Below are positions 15,393-23,776 of a stretch of DNA of 64,000 nucleotides, piece by piece. This stretch comes from JAJPXC01 sp964628905 (GTDB taxonomy: Bacteria > Bacteroidota > Bacteroidia > Bacteroidales > Muribaculaceae): NCBI GenBank assembly GCA_964628905.1, contig CAZVNS010000003.1, positions 1 to 64,000 of the forward strand. Reading direction: 5' to 3'. A program made the translations under genes and the position numbers. Under the pieces are notes generated by a model. That model was not told the DNA's origin. It did no database searches and worked only from the letters and a program-made list of their open reading frames with translations. How positions within the stretch are numbered: the first letter of the stretch is position 1; the number at the start of each line of letters is the position of its first letter.

Positions 15393-16220
15393 TTACTTTT
15401 TCCTTCTTTCAATGATGTACTTCGAAGAGTGCTTCTTCGGTGCACGGGTCTTTAGTCCCTTGGCGTAAAGGCCTTTGCGCGAACGGGGGTGTCCACCGGA
15501 TGCGCGGCCCTCACCACCACCCATGGGGTGGTCGACAGGGTTCATGACGACACCGCGGTTGCGGGGGCGTCGGCCAAGCCAGCGTGAACGTCCGGCCTTG
15601 CCTGACTGCTCGAGCATGTGCTCTCCGTTGCCCACTACGCCGATGGTGGCTTTGCAGGAGGCGAGCACTTTGCGGATTTCGCCTGAGGGTAATTTGACGA
15701 TGGCGTAGTCGCCTTCTCGCGAAGTCAGCTGCGCGCTTGTGCCGGCTGAGCGGGCCATTACGGCTCCCTGGCCGGGACGCAACTCGATGTTGTGCACTAC
15801 GGTACCGATGGGTATCTGGCTCAGGGGGAGGGCGTTGCCCACTTCTGGGGCCACGTCGCTGCCGCTGACAACCTTCATGCCAACTTCTAAGCCGTTGGGT
15901 GCGATGATGTAGGCTTTGGCTCCGTCTACGTAGTAAAGCAGGGCGATGCGGGCCGAACGGTTGGGGTCGTACTCGATCGATTTTACTACTGCGGGAACAC
16001 CGTCTTTGTTTCTCTTAAAGTCGATCATGCGGTATTTGCGCTTGTGGCCGCCACCCATGTAGCGGTTGGTCATGCGGCCTGATGAGTTGCGGCCGCCGGT
16101 GCTTTTCTTGCCGACTGTAAGAGACTTTTCTGGCTTGGTGGCTGTGATTACGCCTTTGAATACGCCAATAACTTTGTGTCTCTGCCCCGGTGTTGTGGGC
16201 TTGAATTTTCTTACTGCCAT
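15393..16220 (-). CDS. rplB: 50S ribosomal protein L2
   Basis: 275 residues: F-K-P-T-T-P-G-Q-R at the start, G-R-N-S-S-G-R-M-T-N-R-Y-M-G-G-G-H-K in the middle and the conserved V-M-N-P-V-D-H-P-M-G-G-G-E-G-R near 220, close to the peptidyl transferase centre. It lies 6 bp from rplW. Confidence 0.98.
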   Translation of the reverse strand: MAVRKFKPTTPGQRHKVIGVFKGVITATKPEKSLTVGKKSTGGRNSSGRMTNRYMGGGHKRKYRMIDFKRNKDGVPAVVKSIEYDPNRSARIALLYYVDGAKAYIIAPNGLEVGMKVVSGSDVAPEVGNALPLSQIPIGTVVHNIELRPGQGAVMARSAGTSAQLTSREGDYAIVKLPSGEIRKVLASCKATIGVVGNGEHMLEQSGKAGRSRWLGRRPRNRGVVMNPVDHPMGGGEGRASGGHPRSRKGLYAKGLKTRAPKKHSSKYIIERRKK

Positions 16221-16226
16221 TGTTTA

Positions 16227-16517
16227 TTAGAGGTTGCTGTAATAATCAATAGTTTCGCCCTCGGCCACGGTGATGATGGCCTTCTTCCAGGCGGCTGTCT
16301 TGCCGCGGAGCAGGCCGCTCTTGGTGTAGCGGGCTTTGTTCTTAGATCGCATGTTCATGGTGTTGACTGCGACCACTTTCACCCCGTAGAGCTTCTCCAC
16401 CAGGTCCTGGATCTGGTATTTGTTGGCGTCGGGGGAAACGCGGAAGGTGTAGCGGTTGAGCTTTTCGGCCAATGCGGTTGCCTTCTCGGTGACGATGGGT
16501 TCAATCATTATTTCCAT
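16227..16517 (-). CDS. rplW: 50S ribosomal protein L23
   Basis: 96 residues: M-E-I-M-I-E-P-I-V-T-E-K and Y-T-F-R-V-S-P-D-A-N-K. L23 is at the tunnel exit and docks trigger factor and SRP. A second Met at position 4 is possible, but the AGGAGG site 9 nt upstream fits the first. Confidence 0.96.
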   Translation of the reverse strand: MEIMIEPIVTEKATALAEKLNRYTFRVSPDANKYQIQDLVEKLYGVKVVAVNTMNMRSKNKARYTKSGLLRGKTAAWKKAIITVAEGETIDYYSNL

Positions 16518-16526
16518 TGCTTTATT

Positions 16527-16532
16527 CCTCCT
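16527..16532 (-). promoter_or_regulatory. strong Shine-Dalgarno site of rplW
   Basis: AGGAGG followed by AATAAAGCA and ATG, in the 20-bp gap after rplD. It is the second of only two perfect sites in the cluster, and the sequence just after it (AATA) is the same as at rplF. Confidence 0.8.
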
Positions 16533-16537
16533 GGGGG

Positions 16538-17161
16538 TTAAAGGTTGTTGTTGATATAGTCAAGGCTGCTCTCGGTAAGGACGATTGCCTTGTTGTTGAG
16601 CAGCGCATAGGTGTTGATGTCCGACGCGGTCATGATGCGGGTGTCGGGCACGTTACGAGCTGACAAATATACGTATTTTTGGTGATCTGCCAAAACCATG
16701 AGCAGGCGTTTTCCCTCGACTTTGAGATTTTTAGTAATATTTACGAAATCCTTGGTCTTGGGGGCTTCGAATGTGAAGTCTTCTACCACGATGATCTGGC
16801 CGTCCTGGGCTTTGAGCGACAGGGCGCTGCGGCGGGCGAGCTGCTTGAGCTTCTTGTTGAGCTTGAAGCGGTAGTCGCGCGGACGGGGTCCGAACACGCG
16901 CCCTCCGCCGACGAGCACGGGCGAGTTGATGTCGCCGATACGGGAGCCGCCGCCACCTTTCTGCTTGTGGAGCTTGCGGGTAGAGCCGCTCACTTCGCTT
17001 CGCTCTTTTGACTTGTGGGTACCCTGACGTTGGTTGGCCAAATATTGCTTGACATCGAGATAAAGGGCGTGCTCGTTGGCTTCGATAGCGAACACTGTGT
17101 CGTTGAGCTCTACGCGGCGACCGGTGTCTTCTCCTTTGATGTTATATACTGCGAGTTCCAT
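16538..17161 (-). CDS. rplD: 50S ribosomal protein L4
   Basis: 207 residues: M-E-L-A-V-Y-N-I-K-G, the long loop with G-T-H-K-S-K-E-R-S-E-V, G-G-G-R-V-F-G-P-R-P-R-D-Y that reaches the exit tunnel, and R-R-S-A-L-S. In E. coli L4 represses the S10 operon. Its start overlaps the rplC stop by one base (TAATG). Confidence 0.97.
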   Translation of the reverse strand: MELAVYNIKGEDTGRRVELNDTVFAIEANEHALYLDVKQYLANQRQGTHKSKERSEVSGSTRKLHKQKGGGGSRIGDINSPVLVGGGRVFGPRPRDYRFKLNKKLKQLARRSALSLKAQDGQIIVVEDFTFEAPKTKDFVNITKNLKVEGKRLLMVLADHQKYVYLSARNVPDTRIMTASDINTYALLNNKAIVLTESSLDYINNNL

Positions 17162-17778
17162 TATTTCTCAATTTCTACGATTGCACCTTTACATCCGGGG
17201 ATCGAGCCTTTGATCATCAAAAGATTGTGCTCGGGGATGATCTTGATAACTTGAAGGTTTTGCACGGTGACGCGCTCGTTGCCCATCTGGCCGGCCATGC
17301 GCGTTCCTTTGAACACTTTGGCGGGGTATGAGCAGGCGCCCACTGAACCGGGGGCGCGCAGGCGGTTGTGCTGGCCGTGGGTGGCCTGACCGACGCCGCC
17401 GAAGCCATGGCGCTTGACGACGCCCTGGTGGCCTTTACCTTTGGAGGTGCCGGCGATGTCGACGAATTCGCCATCGGCGAACATCTCCACGGTGATCGTG
17501 TCACCGAGGTTGTATTGTCCGTCAAATCCCTTGAACTCGGCCAAGTAGCGCTTGGGGTCAACTCCGGCTTTCTTGAAGTGCCCCATCTGGGGCTTGGTGG
17601 TGTGCTTCTCCTTGCGGGGGAGGAAGCCGAGCTGAAGGGCGTCGTAGCCGTCAGTCTCCACTGTCTTTACCTGAGTGACAACACAAGGACCTACTTCGAT
17701 AACAGTGCACGGCACGTTCTTGCCGTCGGCACTGAACACGGATGTCATTCCGATTTTCTTTCCTAATAATCCTGGCAT
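17161..17778 (-). CDS. rplC: 50S ribosomal protein L3
   Basis: 205 residues: M-P-G-L-L-G-K-K-I-G-M-T and the methylated-Gln loop region G-Q-A-T-H-G-Q-H-N-R-L-R-A-P-G-S-V-G. L3 reaches toward the peptidyl transferase centre. It follows rpsJ after 57 bp. Confidence 0.98.
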   Translation of the reverse strand: MPGLLGKKIGMTSVFSADGKNVPCTVIEVGPCVVTQVKTVETDGYDALQLGFLPRKEKHTTKPQMGHFKKAGVDPKRYLAEFKGFDGQYNLGDTITVEMFADGEFVDIAGTSKGKGHQGVVKRHGFGGVGQATHGQHNRLRAPGSVGACSYPAKVFKGTRMAGQMGNERVTVQNLQVIKIIPEHNLLMIKGSIPGCKGAIVEIEK

Positions 17779-17835
17779 TTCTCTGTTAGATTTGTGATTT
17801 GATTACTGTTGGTTTGTTTGGCTGTGGTGCTGGCA

Positions 17836-18141
17836 TCACACTTTGATCTCTACTTCCACACCTGAGGGGAGCTCGAGCTTCATCAGGGCGTCAACGGTCT
17901 TGGCCGATGAGTTGTAGATGTCGATCAGGCGCTTGAACGATGACAGCTGGAATTGCTCGCGCGACTTTTTGTTGACGAATGTCGAGCGGTTGACGGTGAA
18001 GATGCGCTTGTGGGTGGGCAGGGGGATGGGACCCGAGATCACTGCGCCGGTCGACTTCACAGTCTTGACGATCTTCTCAGCTGACTTGTCGACCAAGTTG
18101 TGATCGTAAGATTTGAGTTTGATTCTGATTTTTTGGCTCAT
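17836..18141 (-). CDS. rpsJ: 30S ribosomal protein S10
   Basis: 101 residues: I-R-I-K-L-K-S-Y-D-H and G-P-I-P-L-P-T-H-K-R-I-F-T-V-N-R-S. S10 is also the NusE antitermination factor. Only 34 bp separate it from fusA, and no promoter box is seen, so the S10 genes probably continue the rpsL transcript. Confidence 0.98.
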   Translation of the reverse strand: MSQKIRIKLKSYDHNLVDKSAEKIVKTVKSTGAVISGPIPLPTHKRIFTVNRSTFVNKKSREQFQLSSFKRLIDIYNSSAKTVDALMKLELPSGVEVEIKV

Positions 18142-18175
18142 TTTGTTTGGCTCAATTATTTTGGTTGTTTCTCTG

Positions 18176-20302
18176 TTACTTAAGGAGGTCTACGCGGCCC
18201 TGGCACTCTTCAAGCACTTTCTTGGCGATCGAGGTGCTTACCTCGGCGTAGTGCGAGAATGACATGGTGGAGGTGGCGCGGCCTGAGGTGATGGTGCGCA
18301 GGGCGGTGACGTAGCCGAACATCTCGGCCAGCGGGGCCTTGGCTTTTACGACGCGGGCGCCTGAGCGGGATGTCTCCATGCCCTCTACCTGGCCGCGGCG
18401 CTTGTTGAGGTCGCCGATCACGTCGCCCATGTTCTCCTCGGGGGTCACGACTTCGATCTTCATGATGGGCTCCTGAAGCACGGGGCCTGCCTTCTCTGAG
18501 GCTTTCTTGAAGGCGCTGATGGCGCAGAGCTCGAATGAGAGCTGGTCGGAGTCGACGGGGTGGAATGATCCGTCGAGCACGGTGACTTTGAGCTGCTCTA
18601 CGGGGTAGCCGGCGAGCACGCCGTTGCGCATGGCGGTCTGGAAGCCTTTCTGGATTGAGGGGATGAACTCTTTGGGGATGTTACCGCCCTTGACTTCGTC
18701 GACAAACTGGAGGTTGCCCTCGAAGCCTTCGTCGACGGGCTCCACGCGGACGATGATGTCGGCGAACTTACCGCGGCCACCGGTCTGCTTCTTGAATACT
18801 TCGCGGAGCTCGACGGGCTTGGTGATGGCCTCTTTGTAGGTGACCTGGGGACGGCCCTGGTTGCACTCTACCTTGAATTCGCGGCGGAGGCGGTCGATGA
18901 TGATGTCGAGGTGGAGCTCACCCATGCCTGAGATGACGGTCTGGCCGGTCTCTTCGTTGGTCTGCACGCGGAATGTGGGGTCTTCCTCGGCGAGCTTCTG
19001 GAGGCCTACGCCGAGCTTGTCGAGGTCTTTCTGGGTCTTGGGCTCCACGGCGATACCGATCACGGGGTCGGGGAAGTCCATGGCTTCGAGCACGATGGGT
19101 GCGTCCTCGGCGCAGAGGGTGTCGCCGGTGCGGATGTCCTTGAAGCCTACTCCGGCGCCGATGTCGCCACAGCCGATCTTCTCCATGGGGTTCTGCTTGT
19201 TGGAGTGCATCTGGAACAGACGCGAGATGCGCTCCTTCTTGCCTGAGCGCGAGTTGAGCACATATGATCCGGCAACGACTTCGCCTGAGTATACGCGGAA
19301 GAAGCAGAGGCGGCCTACGTAGGGGTCGGTGGCGATCTTGAACGCCAGGGCGCACATGGATGCCTCGGCTGAGGGCTCGCGGGTGACGATCTCGTCGGGG
19401 TTGCCTACGGCGTGGCCTTCGACTGCGCCGGCGTCAACGGGGCTGGGCAGGTATGCGCACACGGCGTCGAGCAGGCACTGCACGCCTTTGTTCTTGAACG
19501 ATGAGCCGCATATCATGGGCACGATTTCCATCTTGAGGGTGGCTACGCGCAGGGCGCGCTTGATCTCGTCCTCGGTGATGGTTGAGGGGTCGTCGAAGTA
19601 CTTGGCCATGAGGTCGTCGTCGAATTCGGCGATCTTCTCGAGCATCTTGTCGCGGTACTCTTCGGCTTCGGCCTGGAGGCCTGCGGGGATTTCCTCGATT
19701 GAGTAGTCGGCGCCCATCGACTCGTCGTGCCAGAAGATGGCCTTCATGCGGATCAGGTCGATGACGCCCTTGAATGTCTCTTCAGCGCCGATGGGGAGCT
19801 GTATGGGACAGGGGTTGGCGCCGAGGATCTCGCGGAGCTGGCGGCACACTTCGAGGAAGTTGGCGCCTGAGCGGTCCATCTTGTTGACGTATCCGATGCG
19901 GGGCACGTTGTACTTGTCGGCCTGGCGCCACACGGTCTCTGACTGGGGCTCCACGCCGCCTACGGCGCAGAATGTGGCTACGGCGCCGTCGAGCACGCGC
20001 AGTGAGCGCTCTACCTCGACGGTGAAGTCGACGTGTCCGGGGGTGTCAATGAGGTTGATTTTGTATTTCTGATCGTTGTACTTCCAGAAGGCGGTAGTGG
20101 CGGCTGAGGTGATTGTGATGCCTCGCTCCTGCTCCTGCTCCATCCAGTCCATGGTGGCTGCGCCGTCATGGACCTCACCGATCTTGTGGGTAAGGCCGGT
20201 GTAGAAGAGGATACGCTCAGATGTGGTGGTCTTGCCGGCATCGATGTGGGCCATGATGCCGATATTGCGGGTGAATTTTAATGCTTCGTCTTGTTTAGAC
20301 AT
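18176..20302 (-). CDS. fusA: elongation factor G
   Basis: 708 residues, the GTPase that moves the ribosome during translocation. G-domain motifs: A-H-I-D-A-G-K-T-T (about 18-26), D-T-P-G-H (about 85) and N-K-M-D (about 139). Domains II to V follow in normal order, ending near L-E-E-C-Q-G-R-V-D-L-L-K. It lies between rpsG and rpsJ, the str order with tuf missing. Confidence 0.98.
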   Translation of the reverse strand: MSKQDEALKFTRNIGIMAHIDAGKTTTSERILFYTGLTHKIGEVHDGAATMDWMEQEQERGITITSAATTAFWKYNDQKYKINLIDTPGHVDFTVEVERSLRVLDGAVATFCAVGGVEPQSETVWRQADKYNVPRIGYVNKMDRSGANFLEVCRQLREILGANPCPIQLPIGAEETFKGVIDLIRMKAIFWHDESMGADYSIEEIPAGLQAEAEEYRDKMLEKIAEFDDDLMAKYFDDPSTITEDEIKRALRVATLKMEIVPMICGSSFKNKGVQCLLDAVCAYLPSPVDAGAVEGHAVGNPDEIVTREPSAEASMCALAFKIATDPYVGRLCFFRVYSGEVVAGSYVLNSRSGKKERISRLFQMHSNKQNPMEKIGCGDIGAGVGFKDIRTGDTLCAEDAPIVLEAMDFPDPVIGIAVEPKTQKDLDKLGVGLQKLAEEDPTFRVQTNEETGQTVISGMGELHLDIIIDRLRREFKVECNQGRPQVTYKEAITKPVELREVFKKQTGGRGKFADIIVRVEPVDEGFEGNLQFVDEVKGGNIPKEFIPSIQKGFQTAMRNGVLAGYPVEQLKVTVLDGSFHPVDSDQLSFELCAISAFKKASEKAGPVLQEPIMKIEVVTPEENMGDVIGDLNKRRGQVEGMETSRSGARVVKAKAPLAEMFGYVTALRTITSGRATSTMSFSHYAEVSTSIAKKVLEECQGRVDLLK

Positions 20303-20328
20303 TGTTGTATGTGTAAATCAATGAATAA

Positions 20329-20805
20329 TTAGAAACGGAAATGGGCGAATGCGCGGTTGGCTTCGGCCATCTTGTGCATATCTTCTTTACGCTTGAACGC
20401 GCCGCCCTGGTCGTTGTAAGCGTCAACGATCTCGGCTGCGAGCTTGTCGGCCATTGTTTTGCCGCCGCGTTTGCGTGCGTAGAGGATAAGGTTTTTCATT
20501 GATATTGACTCTTTGCGGTCGGGGCGTATCTCGGTGGGCACCTGGAATGTTGCGCCACCTACGCGGCGAGACTTCACTTCGACTTGGGGAGTGATGTTCT
20601 CGAGGGCTTTCTTCCAGATTTCGAGGGGTGTCTTCTCCTCGTTGGGCATCTTTGACTTCACAGTCTCCAATGCGGTGTAGAAGATGGTGAAAGCGGTAGA
20701 CTTCTTGCCGTCATACATCAAGTGGTTGACGAACTTGGTGACTCTCTGGTCGTGGAATACGGGATCGGGGATGATCACGCGTTTCTTAGGCTTAGCTTTT
20801 CTCAT
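20329..20805 (-). CDS. rpsG: 30S ribosomal protein S7
   Basis: 158 residues from M-R-K-A-K-P-K-K-R-V-I. The frame stays open 29 codons further up, but homologues begin here and the upstream part falls in a structured RNA region, so the short start is chosen. E-I-R-P-D-R-K-E-S-I-S-M and A-N-R-A-F-A-H-F-R-F are conserved. S7 organises the 30S head and represses the str operon in E. coli by binding the rpsL-rpsG gap. Confidence 0.96.
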   Translation of the reverse strand: MRKAKPKKRVIIPDPVFHDQRVTKFVNHLMYDGKKSTAFTIFYTALETVKSKMPNEEKTPLEIWKKALENITPQVEVKSRRVGGATFQVPTEIRPDRKESISMKNLILYARKRGGKTMADKLAAEIVDAYNDQGGAFKRKEDMHKMAEANRAFAHFRF

Positions 20806-20859
20806 TTTTTGCTTTAGCTGTGTTTTTGTCGTATGGTTGCTTGCGTCCTTGTTAGCTTC

Positions 20860-21025
20860 AGCCGGCGGACTCTCTCGTCCGGGCTTACTCAACCGGGTTT
20901 AGCTCCAATAATTACAAAAACGAGTTTGTTGACTTGTTTTGTTGTTATCTCGCGTGCATTAAGTCGCCCCGCGTGAGATCCGGGGCACTTCACCGCCGCG
21001 GCTTATATATAATAATGTGCCGCGG
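20860..21025 (-). ncRNA. candidate structured rpsL-rpsG intercistronic element (S7-type)
   Basis: The 225-nt gap between rpsL and rpsG can fold into three elements. A hairpin pairs CCGCGGC (21019-21025) with GCCGCGG (20996-21002). A second helix pairs GCCCCG (20981-20986) with CGGGGC (20966-20971) around a 9-nt loop. Eight loop bases AUCUCACG (20972-20979) can pair with CGCGAGAU (20947-20954) at 7 of 8 positions, making an H-type pseudoknot. A bulged hairpin at 20860-20885 lies about 55 nt before rpsG. E. coli S7 represses translation at this same gene junction; the same role here is an inference. Confidence 0.5.
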
Positions 21026-21030
21026 GTTGG

Positions 21031-21420
21031 TTACTTCTTGCCTGCACTGGCTTTGGGTCGCTTGGCTCCGTATTTAGAGCGACGCTGGGTGCGGTCCTTC
21101 ACGCCTGATGTGTCGAGGGTGCCGCGCACGATGTGGTAACGCACGCCGGGGAGGTCTTTGACACGGCCGCCGCGGACCAATACGATCGAGTGCTCCTGCA
21201 GGTTGTGGCCCTCACCGGGGATGTAGGAGTTGACCTCCTTACCGTTGGTCAGGCGCACGCGGGCTACCTTGCGCATTGCCGAGTTAGGCTTCTTGGGGGT
21301 GGTGGTGTAGACGCGCACACACACGCCGCGACGCTGGGGGCATGAGTCGAGCGCGGGCGACTTGCTCTTATCCACGAGCTGGTTGCGCCCTTTTCTCACT
21401 AATTGCTGAATTGTAGGCAT
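21031..21420 (-). CDS. rpsL: 30S ribosomal protein S12
   Basis: 129 residues: M-P-T-I-Q-Q-L-V-R-K-G-R, K-S-P-A-L-x-S-C-P-Q-R-R-G-V-C, T-P-K-K-P-N-S-A-M-R-K and the decoding-site loop G-E-G-H-N-L-Q-E-H-S. The Lys of P-K-K-P-N is the wild-type streptomycin-sensitive form. It is the first gene after the promoter of the whole ribosomal cluster. Confidence 0.98.
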   Translation of the reverse strand: MPTIQQLVRKGRNQLVDKSKSPALDSCPQRRGVCVRVYTTTPKKPNSAMRKVARVRLTNGKEVNSYIPGEGHNLQEHSIVLVRGGRVKDLPGVRYHIVRGTLDTSGVKDRTQRRSKYGAKRPKASAGKK

Positions 21421-21564
21421 CTTAGTTTGTTAAGTTTGACTTTAATTTTATCCTTGGTTATTATCTTTTAACACTTGTTAACACACACTCAAACGAGCCA
21501 CCTACCGCTTTCTCCATCAGGAGGTTAGCGACAGGACGGCACGCCGAGAGTCTGAAAAACGATG

Positions 21565-21596
21565 CAAAATTACATCATAATTTTCTAATTTCCAAA
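21565..21596 (-). promoter_or_regulatory. promoter of the str-S10-spc-alpha cluster
   Basis: On the minus strand a TAATTTTG -7 box (21565-21572) follows a TTTG -33 box (21593-21596) by 20 bp, in an AT-rich stretch. The leader of about 135 nt before rpsL contains a small CTCC/GGAG hairpin near 21520 and a TTAACA/TGTTAA dyad near 21475. Confidence 0.75.
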
Positions 21597-21626
21597 TAAT
21601 TCAATGCTTATTTAACAATTTATTTT

Positions 21627-22169
21627 TCAGGTGCGCCAGGGGTTGACGATGTAGCGGCCGGGGGAGTCGTAGTTGACCACTCGGGCGGGGGTACCGACGG
21701 CGGTGGCGTTGTCGGGGATGGACTTTACGACGGTGGCGCCGGCGCCGATGGTGGCGTTGGAGCCTATGGTGACGTCTTCGACGATGCTCACGCCGGGGCC
21801 GATGTAGACGTTGTCGCCGATGGTGGCGGGGGTGTTGTGGTTGCTCCCGATGGTGGTGCACTGGCTCAGGTTGCAGTTGCTGCCGATGCGGGTGTGGCGG
21901 TTGACCACTATGGACAGGCAGTGCCCTAAGTATAACCCGGGGCCAATCCGGCACTGGTGTGAAATGTCGACTCCGTAGCGGCGGGAGTAGTGGCGGTGCA
22001 TCACACGGCCGAGCAGGTGCAGCGGGCCGGGGCGTGATGCTATCCTGTACCAGAAGCAGTAGGCGATGGTGCGCTCTTTGGCTATCAGGGCGTCGCGGAT
22101 GGCGCAAGCCATCCCTTTGCCGGGCTTCACGCGGCGGTAGTCAGAGAGTATGAGCTGGCTTAATGTCAT
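21627..22169 (-). CDS. serine acetyltransferase-like hexapeptide-repeat transferase
   Basis: 180 residues from MTLSQLILSDYRR; the start overlaps the upstream glycosyltransferase stop (ATGA), which decides it over a longer frame. The C-terminal half has many I-G-x-x-x hexapeptide turns (I-G-S-N-C-N, I-G-D-N-V-Y-I-G-P-G, I-G-S-N-A-T-I-G-A-G-A), the left-handed beta helix of CysE/LpxA-type acyltransferases, with the acceptor-side H-C-x-S near 85. In a polysaccharide neighbourhood, a sugar O- or N-acetyltransferase is as likely as cysteine synthesis. Confidence 0.8.
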   Translation of the reverse strand: MTLSQLILSDYRRVKPGKGMACAIRDALIAKERTIAYCFWYRIASRPGPLHLLGRVMHRHYSRRYGVDISHQCRIGPGLYLGHCLSIVVNRHTRIGSNCNLSQCTTIGSNHNTPATIGDNVYIGPGVSIVEDVTIGSNATIGAGATVVKSIPDNATAVGTPARVVNYDSPGRYIVNPWRT

Positions 22170-23215
22170 TTGATTTGTCGGTATTGGTCGAGGTAGTGGG
22201 CTGCGGTGGCGGCGATGTCGAAGTGGGTTCGCACCCATCGCAGGGCGTCGGTCTGCGCCAGTGCAAGTTTTTGGGGGTAGTTGGCAGCGACGTCGGCTAT
22301 GGCTTCGTCGATTGCCGTTGCCGACTCTGGCTTAAAGGCTGTGGCGTAGTGTCCGGAGTCGGTCACCTCCATTATGCCGGACAGGGTGGAGCAGGCCACG
22401 GGTATGGCGGCGGCCATCCCTTCGGCCACGGTAAGGCCAAATCCTTCGTTGCGCGAGGGTTGGATGAGCAGGTCGTACTCGCACAGTCGGGGGTAGAGTT
22501 GGCGGCGCGAGAGGTTGCCGGCGAAGGTCACGTCGCCGGCCACTCCGAGCTGTCGGGCCATCGCCTGCAGGTGCTCGCGCCCGCTGCCGTCGCCGATGAA
22601 TGTGAGCCGCACCTGCGGCATTTCGGGGCGTTGGCGGAGTTCGGCAAGCGCGTGGAGCATGAGGTCCTGCCCTTTAATCCGAGGCTCGAGCCGGCCTATC
22701 TGCAATATCTTCAGTGGCTGAGGGCTGTGGGTGTGGTGGGGGTTGACAGCGACAGCTGAGGTGTCGATGCCGTTGTAGACCACGGTGGAGGCGATGCCGT
22801 AGCGGTCGCGGATGTCGTCGCTGACGGCTTGGGATATCGCCCACACGCGGCTGTAGCGGTCGAGGTAGCTGAGCTGCGCGTCGCAGCAGTGCACGGTGAG
22901 CCCTAACGGGGCCGGGCGCCCGATGATCATGCCGGCGGCCTTGACGGTGTGGATGTGTATCACGTCGGGCCGCAGATGGCGCAGGGCCAAGTTGTATTTA
23001 AGTATGTACCAGGGGTTGCGCGACCCTTCGGGGCGGCCTATCATCACGCGGCGCACACCGGGCGGTATTGCGTCGACCAGGGCAGGCTCGTTGTTGCCGT
23101 TGATGATCACCATCGACACCTCGGCCCCCTGCTCGAGCTGTTGCCGCATGATGTCGATGAGCATGTTCTCGGTGCCCCCGGTGCGGAAGTTGAATATCAC
23201 ATGGGTCACTCGCAT
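22166..23215 (-). CDS. glycosyltransferase, GT4 type
   Basis: 349 residues with two Rossmann domains of the GT-B fold. The N-terminal F-N-F-R-T-G-G-T-E-N-M (about 8-18) is the usual acceptor-side loop, and the C-terminal E-x7-E region R-N-E-G-F-G-L-T-V-A-E-G-M-A (about 255-268) binds the nucleotide sugar. It adds a sugar to a glycan chain on the cytoplasmic side; donor and acceptor are not readable. It overlaps rfbC by 10 bp upstream and the acetyltransferase by 4 bp downstream. Confidence 0.88.
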   Translation of the reverse strand: MRVTHVIFNFRTGGTENMLIDIMRQQLEQGAEVSMVIINGNNEPALVDAIPPGVRRVMIGRPEGSRNPWYILKYNLALRHLRPDVIHIHTVKAAGMIIGRPAPLGLTVHCCDAQLSYLDRYSRVWAISQAVSDDIRDRYGIASTVVYNGIDTSAVAVNPHHTHSPQPLKILQIGRLEPRIKGQDLMLHALAELRQRPEMPQVRLTFIGDGSGREHLQAMARQLGVAGDVTFAGNLSRRQLYPRLCEYDLLIQPSRNEGFGLTVAEGMAAAIPVACSTLSGIMEVTDSGHYATAFKPESATAIDEAIADVAANYPQKLALAQTDALRWVRTHFDIAATAAHYLDQYRQIK

Positions 23216-23775
23216 AGGTCGGCGGGGTCAAAGGGGGTAATCTGGTCGAGGGGCAGTCCGCGGAGGTCTTTGTCGGAGAGCACGAGCTGCTCCGCGGGCA
23301 GGGGCCATTGGATGCCCAGCGCAGGGTCGTCGAAACTCAGGGTGGCCTCGCTGCCGGGTGCGTAGTAGTTGTCGACCTTGTATTGGAATTGCGCGGGTGC
23401 GTCGAGGACCACAAATCCGTGGGCCATGCCGCGGGGCACAAATAGCTGGCGGTGGTTGTCGGCCGACAGTTCTACCATCAGGTGCTCGCCGTAGGTGGAC
23501 GAACCGCCGCGGAGGTCGACAACGACGTCGACCACGCGGCCACGGCTTACCCTGACGAGCTTGGCCTGCGAGGCGCGTCCCCTCTGGAAGTGGAGGCCGC
23601 GGAGCACGCCGGGGGTCGACGACAGCGATTCGTTGTCTTGTACAAATTTCACATCCCTGACGTTTTGGGCGAAGAGGTCCTCGCGGAACGTCTCCACGAA
23701 GTAGCCTCGGTGATCGCCATGCACGTCCGGCTCGATGAGCCACACGCCTCGGATAGGGAGCTGGGTGAATTTCAT
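23206..23775 (-). CDS. rfbC: dTDP-4-dehydrorhamnose 3,5-epimerase
   Basis: 189 residues. It epimerises dTDP-4-keto-6-deoxyglucose at C3 and C5 on the way to dTDP-rhamnose. G-V-L-R-G-L-H-F-Q (about 56-64) carries the catalytic His, with F-V-P-R-G-M-A-H-G-F (about 112-121) and the Y-x-V-D-x-Y-Y-A-P-G loop (about 132-141). rfbA, rfbB and rfbD are not adjacent, so either they lie elsewhere or the enzyme serves another dTDP-sugar. It lies 1 bp from the antiporter stop. Confidence 0.92.
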   Translation of the reverse strand: MKFTQLPIRGVWLIEPDVHGDHRGYFVETFREDLFAQNVRDVKFVQDNESLSSTPGVLRGLHFQRGRASQAKLVRVSRGRVVDVVVDLRGGSSTYGEHLMVELSADNHRQLFVPRGMAHGFVVLDAPAQFQYKVDNYYAPGSEATLSFDDPALGIQWPLPAEQLVLSDKDLRGLPLDQITPFDPADLCE

Positions 23776-23776
23776 C

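Noticed and set aside
20806..20892. Longer start for rpsG (29 extra codons)
   Set aside because: Homologous S7 proteins begin at M-R-K-A-K-P, and the extra part lies in structured RNA.
22163..22759. 198-codon plus-strand frame opposite the GT4 gene
   Set aside because: Antisense shadow; Gly/Val/His-rich without a recognisable fold.
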